Part shown: positions 26,317 through 35,335 of the stretch, piece by piece | How positions within the stretch are numbered: the first letter of the stretch is position 1 | How the letters are laid out: each line of letters opens with the position of its first letter | Source of the DNA: Gracilimonas sp965227785 | GTDB taxonomy: Bacteria; Bacteroidota; Rhodothermia; Balneolales; Balneolaceae | Reading direction: 5' to 3' | DNA: 64,000 nt | Assembly (NCBI RefSeq): GCF_965227785.1 | Contig: NZ_OZ245785.1 | Location: 3,162,001-3,226,000 of the forward strand | Translations under genes and position numbers: made by a program | The notes under the pieces: model-generated | Told to the model about the DNA's origin: nothing | The model's database searches: none | The model's input: only the letters and a program-made list of their open reading frames with translations

Positions 26317-27594
26317 TTATTTAGGGAGATCTTTCAGGATAGCTGTAACGTAGTTTTCCCAGCTCATATTCTCGGCTGATTTCCGCACATTTTCAGCCGG
26401 CAGCGGATGTTCGATAAACTTCAGCATTTGTTCTGCCATGGAGTCAATATCACCGTCTTCAGCGAGGTATCCGTTGAATCCATCTTTTATGGTTTCAGGG
26501 AAATGACCGACATTGGTAGCCAGAATAGGCAGTTCAAAGTTATAGGTCAGCGACTCTACTCCGGAAGGTGTTGCGGTGAGATAATAGAGCACACTACAGT
26601 CACTTACCTGAAAGTATTTATTAACGTCTTCGTTGGGGATGAACTCATTTTTTACAACGGTACTTCCTTCTAACCCTAATTCTTCAATCAATTGAAGGGG
26701 GCGGTAATCCTGTTCGCTTTCCTTATTCTTAAGAAACAGTTTCTGAGCAACTGCAAATAGCCCGCGCTTAATTTTTGTGGTAATTTTAGAAGTATCCAGT
26801 GTGGCCCAGAATTCTTCTCCACAAATAAGAAAAGATACATCATCCCGTTGGTCTGCAACTTGTTTGAAGGCTCGGATGGCGTTATGCAGTCCCTTGTATT
26901 TTCGGATGAATCCAAAGAAAAGGAAAACATGCTTCTTTAAGCCTAATTCTTTCTTAAAAGCATCGGTGTCAAATTCAGGATCCGGTTCATATAAATCATA
27001 CACCGGGTGAAATAGCTTTATCACTGTGGTAGCCTCAGAGTTTGATCGTTCACCGGTTTCATTAACGGTGAAATCCCGGTTTGGGTAAAGGGACTTCAGT
27101 TCATCCACAGTTTTATAGGCATGTGTGATATAGGTATCGGCATGCTTGATACCTCTTTTGGTGAGCCGCTCATCAATAGTACTGCCTTCCTTCTGAACAA
27201 CAAAGTGCAGGTCAAAAATGATTTCGGTCTCGCAGTGTTTCTTAAGCCATTTTGAAATCGATCCCATGGGAATTCCCTGAATCGAAATAGCCCATTGGAA
27301 AATGACCTTATCCGGGTTCAGCGATTTGATGTACTTAGCCGTTTCCTTCCAGCTGAAGGGATTATTGTAGTTGGTGATATATTTCACCTGAATACGGGTG
27401 CCATCCAGAAAATCGGATTGGCTGGATTTATCTACAAACTCCCGTGGAATGATAGAAGGATACTGATTGGTCCACGAAACGATATGGACTTCATTATCCG
27501 GGTCTTTATCCAGAGTTTTCGCCAACGAGGTATTGTAGTTGGAAATACCGCCTTTAAATTTTGGTCCCGGCCCGAAGCATACGATTGTTGCCAT
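26317..27594 (-). CDS. GT4-family glycosyltransferase
   Basis: A 425-residue GT-B glycosyltransferase. The N-terminus FGPGPKFKGGISNYNTSLA is the glycine-rich loop; the C-domain has FLFFGFIRKYKGLHNAIRAF near 225-245 and the acceptor-side PSGVESLTYNFELPILAT near 345-362, where the usual EX7E spacing is altered. No membrane helix is visible. It lies 4 bp behind an SDR sugar epimerase gene, so the pair is likely one unit of surface-polysaccharide or glycolipid synthesis. Donor and acceptor are not predictable. Confidence 0.88.
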   Translation of the reverse strand: MATIVCFGPGPKFKGGISNYNTSLAKTLDKDPDNEVHIVSWTNQYPSIIPREFVDKSSQSDFLDGTRIQVKYITNYNNPFSWKETAKYIKSLNPDKVIFQWAISIQGIPMGSISKWLKKHCETEIIFDLHFVVQKEGSTIDERLTKRGIKHADTYITHAYKTVDELKSLYPNRDFTVNETGERSNSEATTVIKLFHPVYDLYEPDPEFDTDAFKKELGLKKHVFLFFGFIRKYKGLHNAIRAFKQVADQRDDVSFLICGEEFWATLDTSKITTKIKRGLFAVAQKLFLKNKESEQDYRPLQLIEELGLEGSTVVKNEFIPNEDVNKYFQVSDCSVLYYLTATPSGVESLTYNFELPILATNVGHFPETIKDGFNGYLAEDGDIDSMAEQMLKFIEHPLPAENVRKSAENMSWENYVTAILKDLPK

Positions 27595-27598
27595 CAGC

Positions 27599-28642
27599 TT
27601 ACGCGTATTTTTCTACAGCAACGTCATAAACACGTCGCATTCCTTCCCGAAGAGATAGCTTGGGTTTCCAGTCGAGCTCTTCGTTTACGTAGGTCATATC
27701 TGCATAACGAGAGTGAACACCAACCGGTTTGTCGAGTAGTTTCTTGATTTCAGGATCATAACCGGCGAATTCGGTGAAAATATCTATAATCTCAAGGAAG
27801 GTGGTCAATCGGCCACTTCCAATATTAATAGCCCGGCCATCGGTTATTCTTTCCATGGCATGGAAAGTGCAATCCATCACGTCTTCAATATGCACAAAGT
27901 CGCGACCTTGTTTTCCGGTTCCCCAAACTTCAAATGGATCTTCTTTAAGTGCTGCACGCCGGGCTATAGCAGGGATAGGATAGGAGAGATCCTGATCTTC
28001 TCCGTAGCCAGAGAACGGCCGGATACAGGTAACCGAAACACCATAGTATTTGGCGGCTATGTGTGCCAGGTACTCACCGGTCAGTTTAGACCAACCGTAA
28101 GTCATATCGGGCTGCCCCATATTCTTAAAATCGATATCACTTTCACTCAGGGCAATAGCATCTTCTTCGGTTTGCAGGTCGACCGGGTAGGCCGCACTTG
28201 AACTTGGATACAGAACACGATTGGGCTTCTGTCGGCAAACCCAGAGAAAGAATTCTGCATCAATGGATAAGTCGAGAGCTACCAGCATAGGGTCACCATC
28301 AATTTTGGCCCGGCCGCCAACTATAGCTGCGAAGTGAAATACATCCTTGAAACGGGAGACGTCTAATCCGTAGGTGTCTTTGATGTGATTTTCGTTATCC
28401 AGCATGGCCCGAATAAAATAACGTGCATCCTGCTTCAGGAATACCATGCGCTCATCTTCCCCGAAATACTCAAGTCCGTTTTCTTTACGGTTAGGAGTTC
28501 CATCCGGAAGCCAGTCTGAAGGATGCGTACCCACGGACAAATCATCAATAAAAAAGATGGTATCGTCAGTGGTTTTGTGAAGTCGTTTTACAAAATTTCG
28601 TCCGACGAATCCGCATCCGCCTGTAATTAGATGATAGCCCAT
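27599..28642 (-). CDS. NAD-dependent sugar epimerase/dehydratase (extended SDR)
   Basis: A 347-residue extended short-chain dehydrogenase that acts on a nucleotide-activated sugar. It has the NAD-binding TGGCGFVGRNF near 7-17, the active-site YGWSK near 188-192 with the upstream SSSAAYP (catalytic Ser), and the sugar-binding RPFSGYGEDQD and GRDFVHIEDV. UDP-glucose epimerase, UDP-glucuronate decarboxylase and GDP-mannose epimerase share these motifs; the exact reaction cannot be fixed. It is cotranscribed with the glycosyltransferase behind it (4 bp gap). Confidence 0.88.
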   Translation of the reverse strand: MGYHLITGGCGFVGRNFVKRLHKTTDDTIFFIDDLSVGTHPSDWLPDGTPNRKENGLEYFGEDERMVFLKQDARYFIRAMLDNENHIKDTYGLDVSRFKDVFHFAAIVGGRAKIDGDPMLVALDLSIDAEFFLWVCRQKPNRVLYPSSSAAYPVDLQTEEDAIALSESDIDFKNMGQPDMTYGWSKLTGEYLAHIAAKYYGVSVTCIRPFSGYGEDQDLSYPIPAIARRAALKEDPFEVWGTGKQGRDFVHIEDVMDCTFHAMERITDGRAINIGSGRLTTFLEIIDIFTEFAGYDPEIKKLLDKPVGVHSRYADMTYVNEELDWKPKLSLREGMRRVYDVAVEKYA

Positions 28643-28763
28643 ATAAAGAGTTTATTTTTCTGATTTTTGCTGAAGATATGAATTTTGAGAAAAAGCCTTT
28701 GAAAAAGAAGAAATATTGTCGAAAAATCCCGTTCTTTGCAGTGCATTTAATCAAAAATCACCC

Positions 28764-29849
28764 ATGAAATATACTATTCCCTTTATTGTTTTTACGTTGG
28801 TTTCTGTAACGGCCTTTTCACAGTCGTTACGAATTTCCGAATCTACTTCCACCCGCAGTAACAGCGCAGTAGAATTCACCGTAGCCGGACATCAAATCAA
28901 TTTAAACAAAACATCTCTCGGTTTTACATCCGGAGCTGCTTCATCTGACCTGAATTCCCTTACAGCTTTATCGGGAGTTTTAGGAATAAATGGCATTACG
29001 GTATATGAAGGTGCTGGTAAGGAATTGTATAATTCATCGGCTTATCAGCTTCAGGCAGGTGACAATTCGGCAAAAGTTTATATAAAGCCGAATGGCGGAT
29101 TCATTGTTCGGGAGAACATTGCCAATTTCCTTTTCTTTGATGAGTCGGGAAAGGTTGAACAATCGATTTCCAATAGCTCTCAAAGCACGGAGGGTGAATC
29201 TGTATCTGAACTGGCTGCCGATCCTGCTTTTAAAACAATGGTTTTATATAACCCAAAGATCGTTCGTGATCAGATTGAAGGCTCACGCGCACGAATTGTA
29301 AAGCCAAACTTTACCACTACGGATATTTTCTACAGCGGAGACCGAGCCATTCGCTTTATTAAAGTTTCTGAGAACGGTCAGTTGATTGCGGTTGTATCTT
29401 ACAAAGACGGTGAAGACGATAAAGTTGATGTGATGGACCGATTTGGAAATGAACTGGAGACTTTTTCTTTCAACCAGGCCGTGGCAGATTTGAGGTTTTC
29501 AGAGGATGGAGAATTTATAACGATCCGCTCAAACAGCAGGGTGGGAGTGTATTCTGTGATTGACGGCGAAAGAGAAGGAAGTACGAGTTTCCGCTCTATG
29601 CTGCATTTTGCAGAGTATGTGCCGCAAGACAACACGATTATTGCCTTAACTGCTGATATAGCCGGTTCGGTGTTATCAGGTGTGGAATTTCATGCCATTA
29701 ATGTTGAAGCACGGGCCATCGAGCGTCAGGATTATAATGGGCAGTTAGGTATCACAGATTTACTTTCTGTGAGTTTAGATCGCACCGGTTCAAACAGCTA
29801 TTCTATAACCGGATTAAGTAAAGCACTTAACCTGAGCGTTAGCTTCTAA
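28764..29849 (+). CDS. Secreted protein with beta-propeller-like repeats
   Basis: A 361-residue secreted protein of unknown function. It has a clean signal peptide (MKYTIPFIVFTLVSVTAFSQ) and a beta-rich body with WD40-like strands in its C-terminal half (AIRFIKVSENGQLIAVVSY, VADLRFSEDGEFITIRS, MLHFAEYVPQDNTIIALTA). The style resembles the propeller half of the lipoprotein at 9061-11343. The ATG at 28764 is preferred to a TTG at 28716 because it places the signal sequence at the N-terminus. It is divergent from the SDR gene. Confidence 0.75.
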   Translation: MKYTIPFIVFTLVSVTAFSQSLRISESTSTRSNSAVEFTVAGHQINLNKTSLGFTSGAASSDLNSLTALSGVLGINGITVYEGAGKELYNSSAYQLQAGDNSAKVYIKPNGGFIVRENIANFLFFDESGKVEQSISNSSQSTEGESVSELAADPAFKTMVLYNPKIVRDQIEGSRARIVKPNFTTTDIFYSGDRAIRFIKVSENGQLIAVVSYKDGEDDKVDVMDRFGNELETFSFNQAVADLRFSEDGEFITIRSNSRVGVYSVIDGEREGSTSFRSMLHFAEYVPQDNTIIALTADIAGSVLSGVEFHAINVEARAIERQDYNGQLGITDLLSVSLDRTGSNSYSITGLSKALNLSVSF

Positions 29850-29910
29850 TTCCTTTTTTCGACAAGAGATCCCGCTTCAGGTACGGAACTACTACATTTA
29901 AATTTATATC

Positions 29911-29950
29911 ATAAAAAAGCCGGCACATTTAGCATGCACCGGCTTTAGTT
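29911..29950 (-). terminator. Terminator behind clpC
   Basis: AAAGCCGG at 29916-29923 pairs with CCGGCTTT at 29939-29946. On the minus strand it is followed by TTTTTTAT, an intrinsic terminator 24 bp behind the clpC stop. It may also serve the convergent plus-strand gene. Confidence 0.75.
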
Positions 29951-29973
29951 TCTTTCAAAAGGTTTTCTTCAGT

Positions 29974-32556
29974 CTAAGCTTCTTTCGGCTTTTCTGAGGT
30001 ATCCTCTTCTTCTTTAGCTTCACCGTTTTCGTTCTTGGAGGCAGAAGGTTCCGCTTCTTTCCAGTCGAAATCGAGTCCGTCACGAGAGTTATTCATCTTA
30101 ATCTTGATGAGAGAGCCCTCGTTGTGTTCATTCTCGAGTAATTCTTCAGCTAAAGGATCTTCGATGTATTTCTGGATTGCACGCTTCAGAGGTCGTGCTC
30201 CATACTTCTGATCGAAACCTTTATCCGTGATGAATTCCTTGGCAGCTTTGGTTACTTCAATTTCATAACCGAGCTCTTTAATGCGCTTGAAGAGATCTTC
30301 GTTCATCAGGTCAATGATTTGGAAGATGTCGTCTTTCTCGAGCGGACGGAATGTAATAACATCGTCGATACGATTCAGGAATTCAGGATTGAACACTTTC
30401 TTAAGCGCATCCTGTATGGTTGACTTCATCTTCGCGTAATCGAAAGCAGAGTCGTCGGTATCAAAACCGATACCTTTACCCATATTCCGGATATCACGAG
30501 CTCCGATGTTGGAAGTCATAATGATGATGGTATTCCGGAAATCAACACGACGGCCTAGGCTGTCGGTCAGGATTCCGTCGTCCAGCACCTGCAATAAGAT
30601 GTTAAATACATCCGGGTGGGCTTTTTCAATTTCATCCAGAAGAATCACGCTATATGGCTTACGGCGTACTTTCTCAGTCAGTACTCCACCTTCTTCGTAT
30701 CCAACATAGCCCGGAGGAGCTCCAACCAATCGGGACACGGAGAATTTCTCCATATACTCACTCATGTCGATGCGAATGAGCGTGTCTTCTTTATCAAATA
30801 AATACTTGGAAAGCACCTTAGCCATTTCTGTTTTACCAACACCAGTTGGTCCAAGAAATATGAATGAACCGATAGGTCGGGTTGGGTCTTTAAGTCCTGC
30901 GCGTGTACGCTGGATGGCTTTGGTCAATTTCACAATGGCTTCGTCCTGTCCAATCACCTGGCCGCTCAGCTCCTTCTTCATCTTGAGCAGTTTTTGGCCT
31001 TCTTTCTGGGTGATTTTGTTAACAGGAACGCCACTCATCATGGCAATTACAGAAGCGACGTCTTCTTCATTAACATCATAGACAATGTTTTCAGATTCTT
31101 TTTCCCACTGGCGCTGAGCAACTTCCAACTCTTCAATCAGACGTTTCTCTTTGTCACGCAGGCGGGCAGCTTCCTCAAAGCGCTGCTTCTTCACCATTGA
31201 ATTCTTTTCTTCGCTGGTGGTCTCAATTTCCTCTTCCAGATCAATGATATTCTGTGGAACCGTGATATTGGATAAGTGAACACGGGCTCCCGCTTCATCT
31301 AAAGCATCAATCGCTTTATCGGGGAGGAAGTGATCGGTTACATAACGATCGGTGAGTTTCACGCAAGCATCAATCGCATCATCGGTAAAGCGAACGCTGT
31401 GGTGTTTCTCGTATTTGGGTTTAATCTGATTTAAAATCTCTGTGGTTTCTTCGGGTGTAGTCGGGTCAACCATAATTTTTTGGAAACGTCGTTCCAGGGC
31501 TCCGTCTTTTTCAATAAACTGACGATACTCGTTCAACGTAGTTGCTCCGATAGCCTGGACATCACCGCGTGCAAGGGCAGGTTTAAGCATATTGGATGCA
31601 TCCAGCGATCCGCTTGCTCCACCGGCTCCGACAATAGTGTGAAGTTCATCAATAAATAGAATGACATCATCGGTTTTCTCGAGCTCGGTCATCACTGCTT
31701 TCATGCGCTCTTCAAACTGACCGCGATATTTTGTGCCGGCTACAAGTGCAGCCAGATCCAATGCGATAACGCGCTTATCATAAAGGACTCGCGATACTTT
31801 GCGCTCTACGATGCGGGTAGCAAGTCCTTCGGCAATGGCGGTTTTACCAACACCTGGTTCACCAATAAGTACCGGATTGTTCTTTTTACGGCGGCTCAGT
31901 ACCTGGGCCACACGTTCAATTTCTTTTTCACGACCTATAATTGGGTCTAGGCGACCTTCTTCAGCCATCTCAGTGAGGTCACGGCCAAAGTTGTCGAGTA
32001 CTGGTGTTTTTGATTTTTCCATTTTCTTTTCCCTCGAGCTCCCTGATCCGGAACCGGATCCTTTGGATGTGGAAGCACTCGCAGTCATAGACGAGGAATC
32101 GCTATGGTCATCACGAGATTTTCCGGATATGATAAGATCCAGTTCTTCACGAACTGCATCGTAAGATATGCTGAACTGTTGCAGTATTTGTGCAGCGATA
32201 TTTTCATCATCTCTCAAGAGAGATAACAGGAGGTGTTCGGTGCCAATGGTATCACTTTTGTAAAGCTTGGCTTCCAGATAGGTAATCCGGAGTACTTTTT
32301 CGGCTTGCTTGGTGAGCGGTATATTGCCAACCTGTACAGATCCACCGGTACCTCTGACGGTGTCTTCAATAGTCTTTTTAAGTTTGAAAAGATCACAATC
32401 CAAATTTTTGAGAATCCGGACAGCTACTCCATCACCTAATCGAACGATACCTAATATTAAATGCTCCGTTCCGATATAATCATGCCCCAACCGTAAAGCT
32501 TCTTCACGGCTAAACTGTATTACATCTCGAACTTTGCTTGAAAAATTTCCCTCCAT
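29974..32556 (-). CDS. clpC: ClpC-type AAA+ unfoldase (ClpA/B family)
   Basis: ATP-driven unfoldase that feeds proteins to ClpP; cytosolic hexamer. In 860 residues: two Clp-N repeats (about 1-150), a flexible Ser/Gly-rich linker (about 150-185), AAA-1 with GEPGVGKT near 233, a UVR segment (MVKKQRFEEAARLRDKEK near 430-450) that marks ClpC rather than ClpB, AAA-2 with GPTGVGKT near 565, and a D2-small domain. The C-terminus carries an acidic tail of ~40 residues. No ctsR or mcsA/B genes are near. AAGGA lies 12 nt before the ATG. Its own promoter overlaps a palindrome (see 32638-32676). Confidence 0.95.
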   Translation of the reverse strand: MEGNFSSKVRDVIQFSREEALRLGHDYIGTEHLILGIVRLGDGVAVRILKNLDCDLFKLKKTIEDTVRGTGGSVQVGNIPLTKQAEKVLRITYLEAKLYKSDTIGTEHLLLSLLRDDENIAAQILQQFSISYDAVREELDLIISGKSRDDHSDSSSMTASASTSKGSGSGSGSSREKKMEKSKTPVLDNFGRDLTEMAEEGRLDPIIGREKEIERVAQVLSRRKKNNPVLIGEPGVGKTAIAEGLATRIVERKVSRVLYDKRVIALDLAALVAGTKYRGQFEERMKAVMTELEKTDDVILFIDELHTIVGAGGASGSLDASNMLKPALARGDVQAIGATTLNEYRQFIEKDGALERRFQKIMVDPTTPEETTEILNQIKPKYEKHHSVRFTDDAIDACVKLTDRYVTDHFLPDKAIDALDEAGARVHLSNITVPQNIIDLEEEIETTSEEKNSMVKKQRFEEAARLRDKEKRLIEELEVAQRQWEKESENIVYDVNEEDVASVIAMMSGVPVNKITQKEGQKLLKMKKELSGQVIGQDEAIVKLTKAIQRTRAGLKDPTRPIGSFIFLGPTGVGKTEMAKVLSKYLFDKEDTLIRIDMSEYMEKFSVSRLVGAPPGYVGYEEGGVLTEKVRRKPYSVILLDEIEKAHPDVFNILLQVLDDGILTDSLGRRVDFRNTIIIMTSNIGARDIRNMGKGIGFDTDDSAFDYAKMKSTIQDALKKVFNPEFLNRIDDVITFRPLEKDDIFQIIDLMNEDLFKRIKELGYEIEVTKAAKEFITDKGFDQKYGARPLKRAIQKYIEDPLAEELLENEHNEGSLIKIKMNNSRDGLDFDWKEAEPSASKNENGEAKEEEDTSEKPKEA

Positions 32557-32637
32557 CTGACGAGTTCCTTAAATAATTGCTAAATAAATCTGTGAATATT
32601 CAGATAAAAAAACGTGTGAAACACTGCTTTAGTTCAT

Positions 32638-32676
32638 TACTACTCGAAGGTAGTAGCGCGGAAAAGTAAATGCAAA
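32638..32676 (-). promoter_or_regulatory. clpC promoter overlapped by a palindrome
   Basis: On the minus strand TTTG (plus coordinates 32673-32676), a 20 bp spacer and TACCTTCG (32645-32652) match the Bacteroidota promoter consensus with one mismatch. The -7 box lies inside a palindrome, TACTAC-TCGAAG-GTAGTA at 32638-32655, a candidate operator for a repressor of clpC. Confidence 0.55.
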
Positions 32677-32696
32677 CTAAATGCGAATCGCTGTAA

Positions 32697-34217
32697 TCAA
32701 AATAACGATTTGCCGGTCATTTCTTTCGGTTGCTCAATCCCCATAAGCTTTAGGAGCGTAGGGGATACGTCCGCCAGTATACCGTCGCTTAAGCTGATTT
32801 CTTCCGGATAATTAACAACTATAGCCGGAACCAAAGCAGTAGTATGCGCTGTGTGTGGACTTCCATCTTCCTTAATCATGCAGTCGGCATTGCCGTGATC
32901 TGCAATTATGAGCGAGCGATAACCGTGCTTGTTTGCGGTTTCGATCACTCGCTTCAGTTGTTTATCGACCGTTTCCACAGCTTCTATAGCGGCTTCCATC
33001 ACGCCGGTATGGCCAACCATATCGGGATTGGCAAAATTGAGCACCACAAAGTGATGTTTTTCTGAAGACAGCTGCTCGCACAAAGTGTCTGTAACCTGTT
33101 CGGCGCTCATTTCGGGTTGAAGGTCGTAAGTAGCCACCTTCGGGCTCGGAATCACAATTCGTTCTTCTCCCTTGTTTGGAGTTTCCACACCACCGTTGAA
33201 GAAATAGGTCACATGGGGATATTTCTCTGTCTCCGCAATCCTGAACTGATTCTGGCCCTGCTTGCTGAGCCACTCACCCATGGTATTGGTGAGTTCCTGT
33301 GGTGGATAAGCTACCCGGGCAAACTCAAAAGTTTCATCGTATGAAGTAAACGTAGTGTAATGAAGCTCCAGGTCTTCAACCTCAAACTTATCGAAGCCCT
33401 TTTCATTCAAAGCCCGAGATATCTGGCGTGCACGATCGCCCCTGATATTATAGAAAATCACAACATCGCCTTTTTGGATACGAGACTCCGGGCTGTCATC
33501 TAAAAGAATGGGCTTGATAAACTCATCAGTTACTTTCGCCTCATACGAAGCAGCGAATCCTTCGGAAGCCGACTCAAATTTCTCTCCTTTTCCGTGTACC
33601 AACAGATCGTAAGCGAGTTTGATACGCTCCCAGCGGTTATCTCTGTCCATGGCATAATACCTTCCTACTATAGAAGACAACTTGCCAACGCCGATTTCCT
33701 TTGCTTTCGCCTCAAACTCTTTTGCGTATTCAATTCCACCGTTAGGAGAGGTATCGCGTCCATCGGTAAAAGCATGTACGTTTACATTATCGATATCATG
33801 CTTTTTGCAGAGCTCAAGTAAAGCAAACAGGTGCTCGTTATGGCTGTGAACGCCTCCGTCTGAAAAAAGACCCATGATGTGAATCTTGTTCCGGGACTTG
33901 GCTTTTTCTACAGCTTCAAGCAGTTCTTGGTTCTTAAAGAACGACCCGTTCTTAATGGCTTTGTTGATTCGGGAAAGTTCCTGCCATACAATTCTGCCGG
34001 CACCAATATTAAGGTGGCCAACTTCAGAATTACCGAACTGTCCGTCCGGGAGACCAACGTTTTCTCCACTGGCAGAGAGTTTGGCGTGCGGATAATTTTG
34101 GAAAAGAGAGTCGATGAAAGGCTTGTCAGCTTTATCAACAGCGCTGACATCTGGGTTTTCAGCCAACCCGAATCCATCTAAAATAACGAGCAGAGCTTTC
34201 GATTCGGCGTTGGCCAT
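32697..34217 (-). CDS. gpmI: 2,3-bisphosphoglycerate-independent phosphoglycerate mutase
   Basis: Interconverts 3- and 2-phosphoglycerate in glycolysis; cytosolic, Mn2+-dependent, alkaline-phosphatase superfamily. The length of 506 residues is normal. Seen: metal-site VILDGFG near 11-17, the catalytic serine 64 in FGNSEVGHLNIGAGR, the DGRDTSP loop near 153, and the second metal cluster HGNAD near 446 and HTAHTTALVP. It lies 11 bp behind rpsT and is probably cotranscribed with it; 140 bp with a separate promoter precede clpC. Confidence 0.96.
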   Translation of the reverse strand: MANAESKALLVILDGFGLAENPDVSAVDKADKPFIDSLFQNYPHAKLSASGENVGLPDGQFGNSEVGHLNIGAGRIVWQELSRINKAIKNGSFFKNQELLEAVEKAKSRNKIHIMGLFSDGGVHSHNEHLFALLELCKKHDIDNVNVHAFTDGRDTSPNGGIEYAKEFEAKAKEIGVGKLSSIVGRYYAMDRDNRWERIKLAYDLLVHGKGEKFESASEGFAASYEAKVTDEFIKPILLDDSPESRIQKGDVVIFYNIRGDRARQISRALNEKGFDKFEVEDLELHYTTFTSYDETFEFARVAYPPQELTNTMGEWLSKQGQNQFRIAETEKYPHVTYFFNGGVETPNKGEERIVIPSPKVATYDLQPEMSAEQVTDTLCEQLSSEKHHFVVLNFANPDMVGHTGVMEAAIEAVETVDKQLKRVIETANKHGYRSLIIADHGNADCMIKEDGSPHTAHTTALVPAIVVNYPEEISLSDGILADVSPTLLKLMGIEQPKEMTGKSLF

Positions 34218-34228
34218 CCAACTATTTT

Positions 34229-34480
34229 TTATAAGTTGTTAACGTACTTAGTTAACTGAGCTTTCTTACGGGCTGCATTATTTTTGTGAATAATACCCTT
34301 CACACTCATTCGGTCGAGGTAAGATACAGCTTCTTTTAAAGCTTCTTCAGCTTTTGCTTTATCTTCAATTTCGTATACGTTCTTAACCAAAGATCTCATT
34401 TTAGACTTTCGGCTTCGGTTGTGATCTCTGTGTTTTTCAGCCTGTCGTACTCTTTTTTTGGCTTGTTCAGTTATTGGCAT
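34229..34480 (-). CDS. rpsT: Ribosomal protein bS20
   Basis: An 83-residue basic helical protein of the small subunit that binds 16S rRNA. The N-terminus (MPITEQAKKRVRQAEKHRDHNRSRKSKMRS) and the motif KGIIHKNNAARKKAQLTKYV are family hallmarks. It is first in a unit with gpmI. Confidence 0.97.
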   Translation of the reverse strand: MPITEQAKKRVRQAEKHRDHNRSRKSKMRSLVKNVYEIEDKAKAEEALKEAVSYLDRMSVKGIIHKNNAARKKAQLTKYVNNL

Positions 34481-34529
34481 TGCTAATATGCTTTTGAAAT
34501 TATCTTTTCCCCGGATTTTTCCGAGAAAC

Positions 34530-34560
34530 CAAAATTAAGAGTTATGAAAATATTAAACAA
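34530..34560 (-). promoter_or_regulatory. rpsT promoter
   Basis: On the minus strand TTG (34558-34560), a 20 bp spacer and TAATTTTG (34530-34537) match the Bacteroidota consensus TTG-N20-TAnnTTTG exactly. It lies 50 bp before rpsT and back to back with the cmk promoter. Confidence 0.6.
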
Positions 34561-34567
34561 GAAATGA

Positions 34568-34598
34568 TTGAATAATTAATAGGATAAGTTTAATTTAG
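34568..34598 (+). promoter_or_regulatory. cmk-rpsA promoter
   Basis: TTG at 34568-34570, a 20 bp spacer and TAATTTAG at 34591-34598: one mismatch to TAnnTTTG. Transcription would begin at about 34605, only a few bases before the cmk ATG, so the mRNA may be nearly leaderless. Confidence 0.5.
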
Positions 34599-34608
34599 CT
34601 GATCTGTT

Positions 34609-35277
34609 ATGATAGTGGTAATCGATGGACCCGCAGGATCGGGCAAAAGTTCAACAGCAAAGGCCGTAGCGGCCAACCTTCAGATTCAATTTCTTGACTC
34701 CGGAGCGTTGTATCGCGTTGCTACCTTGTTATACCTGGACGTTAATAAAGATTTACCACAGTTCTTTGACACACTGAAAGAAAGTGAGATTAGCTTTCAC
34801 TTCAAAAATGAAAAATTTCATGCCAGCTTAAACGGTCGAAATGTTAGTGACCAGATAAGAAGTATGGAAGTTTCTGAGCATGTAAGTGAGGTGGCTTCTA
34901 ACCCTGATGTTCGCGCACATATAAATGATTTAATGCGTGAAGTTGTTAAGAGCGATATATACATCGCCGATGGAAGGGATTTAGGAACCGCTGTTTTCCC
35001 GGACGCAGCTTTAAAGTTTTTTATGGTTGCTGATTTGGATACACGCGCACAGCGAAGATTTCAGGAAGTGAAAGCCCAGGGCAAAAATGTAACGCTTGAA
35101 GAAGTGAAGCAAAATATTGCCGGGCGCGATGAGAAAGACTCTAACCGGGATTCTGATCCGCTCAAAAAAGCCGATGACGCCATTTTGGTAGATACATCCG
35201 AAATGACTTTTGAGGAACAAGTCGCTTTTATCAGTGAAAAAATAGAACGATTGATATCAAAACAGAAAAATAATTAA
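34609..35277 (+). CDS. cmk: Cytidylate kinase
   Basis: Phosphorylates CMP and dCMP with ATP; cytosolic. The 222-residue protein has the P-loop GPAGSGKSST near 7-16, the CMP-binding DSGALYR near 31-37, and ADGRDLGTAVFPDA near 122-135. The order cmk-rpsA is conserved in many bacteria, including E. coli. 58 bp separate it from rpsA, with a perfect hairpin in between. Confidence 0.95.
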   Translation: MIVVIDGPAGSGKSSTAKAVAANLQIQFLDSGALYRVATLLYLDVNKDLPQFFDTLKESEISFHFKNEKFHASLNGRNVSDQIRSMEVSEHVSEVASNPDVRAHINDLMREVVKSDIYIADGRDLGTAVFPDAALKFFMVADLDTRAQRRFQEVKAQGKNVTLEEVKQNIAGRDEKDSNRDSDPLKKADDAILVDTSEMTFEEQVAFISEKIERLISKQKNN

Positions 35278-35291
35278 CCATAAACTTATCC

Positions 35292-35312
35292 CACAATTGA
35301 AAGTCAATTGTG
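35292..35312 (+). promoter_or_regulatory. Perfect hairpin in the rpsA leader
   Basis: CACAATTGA (35292-35300), loop AAG, TCAATTGTG (35304-35312): nine perfect base pairs, 23 bp before the rpsA ATG and just behind the cmk stop. No T-run follows, so it is not an intrinsic terminator. It could be an mRNA processing or S1 autoregulation site (inference). Confidence 0.55.
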
Positions 35313-35335
35313 AGGTAAACCAATAACCAAACATA

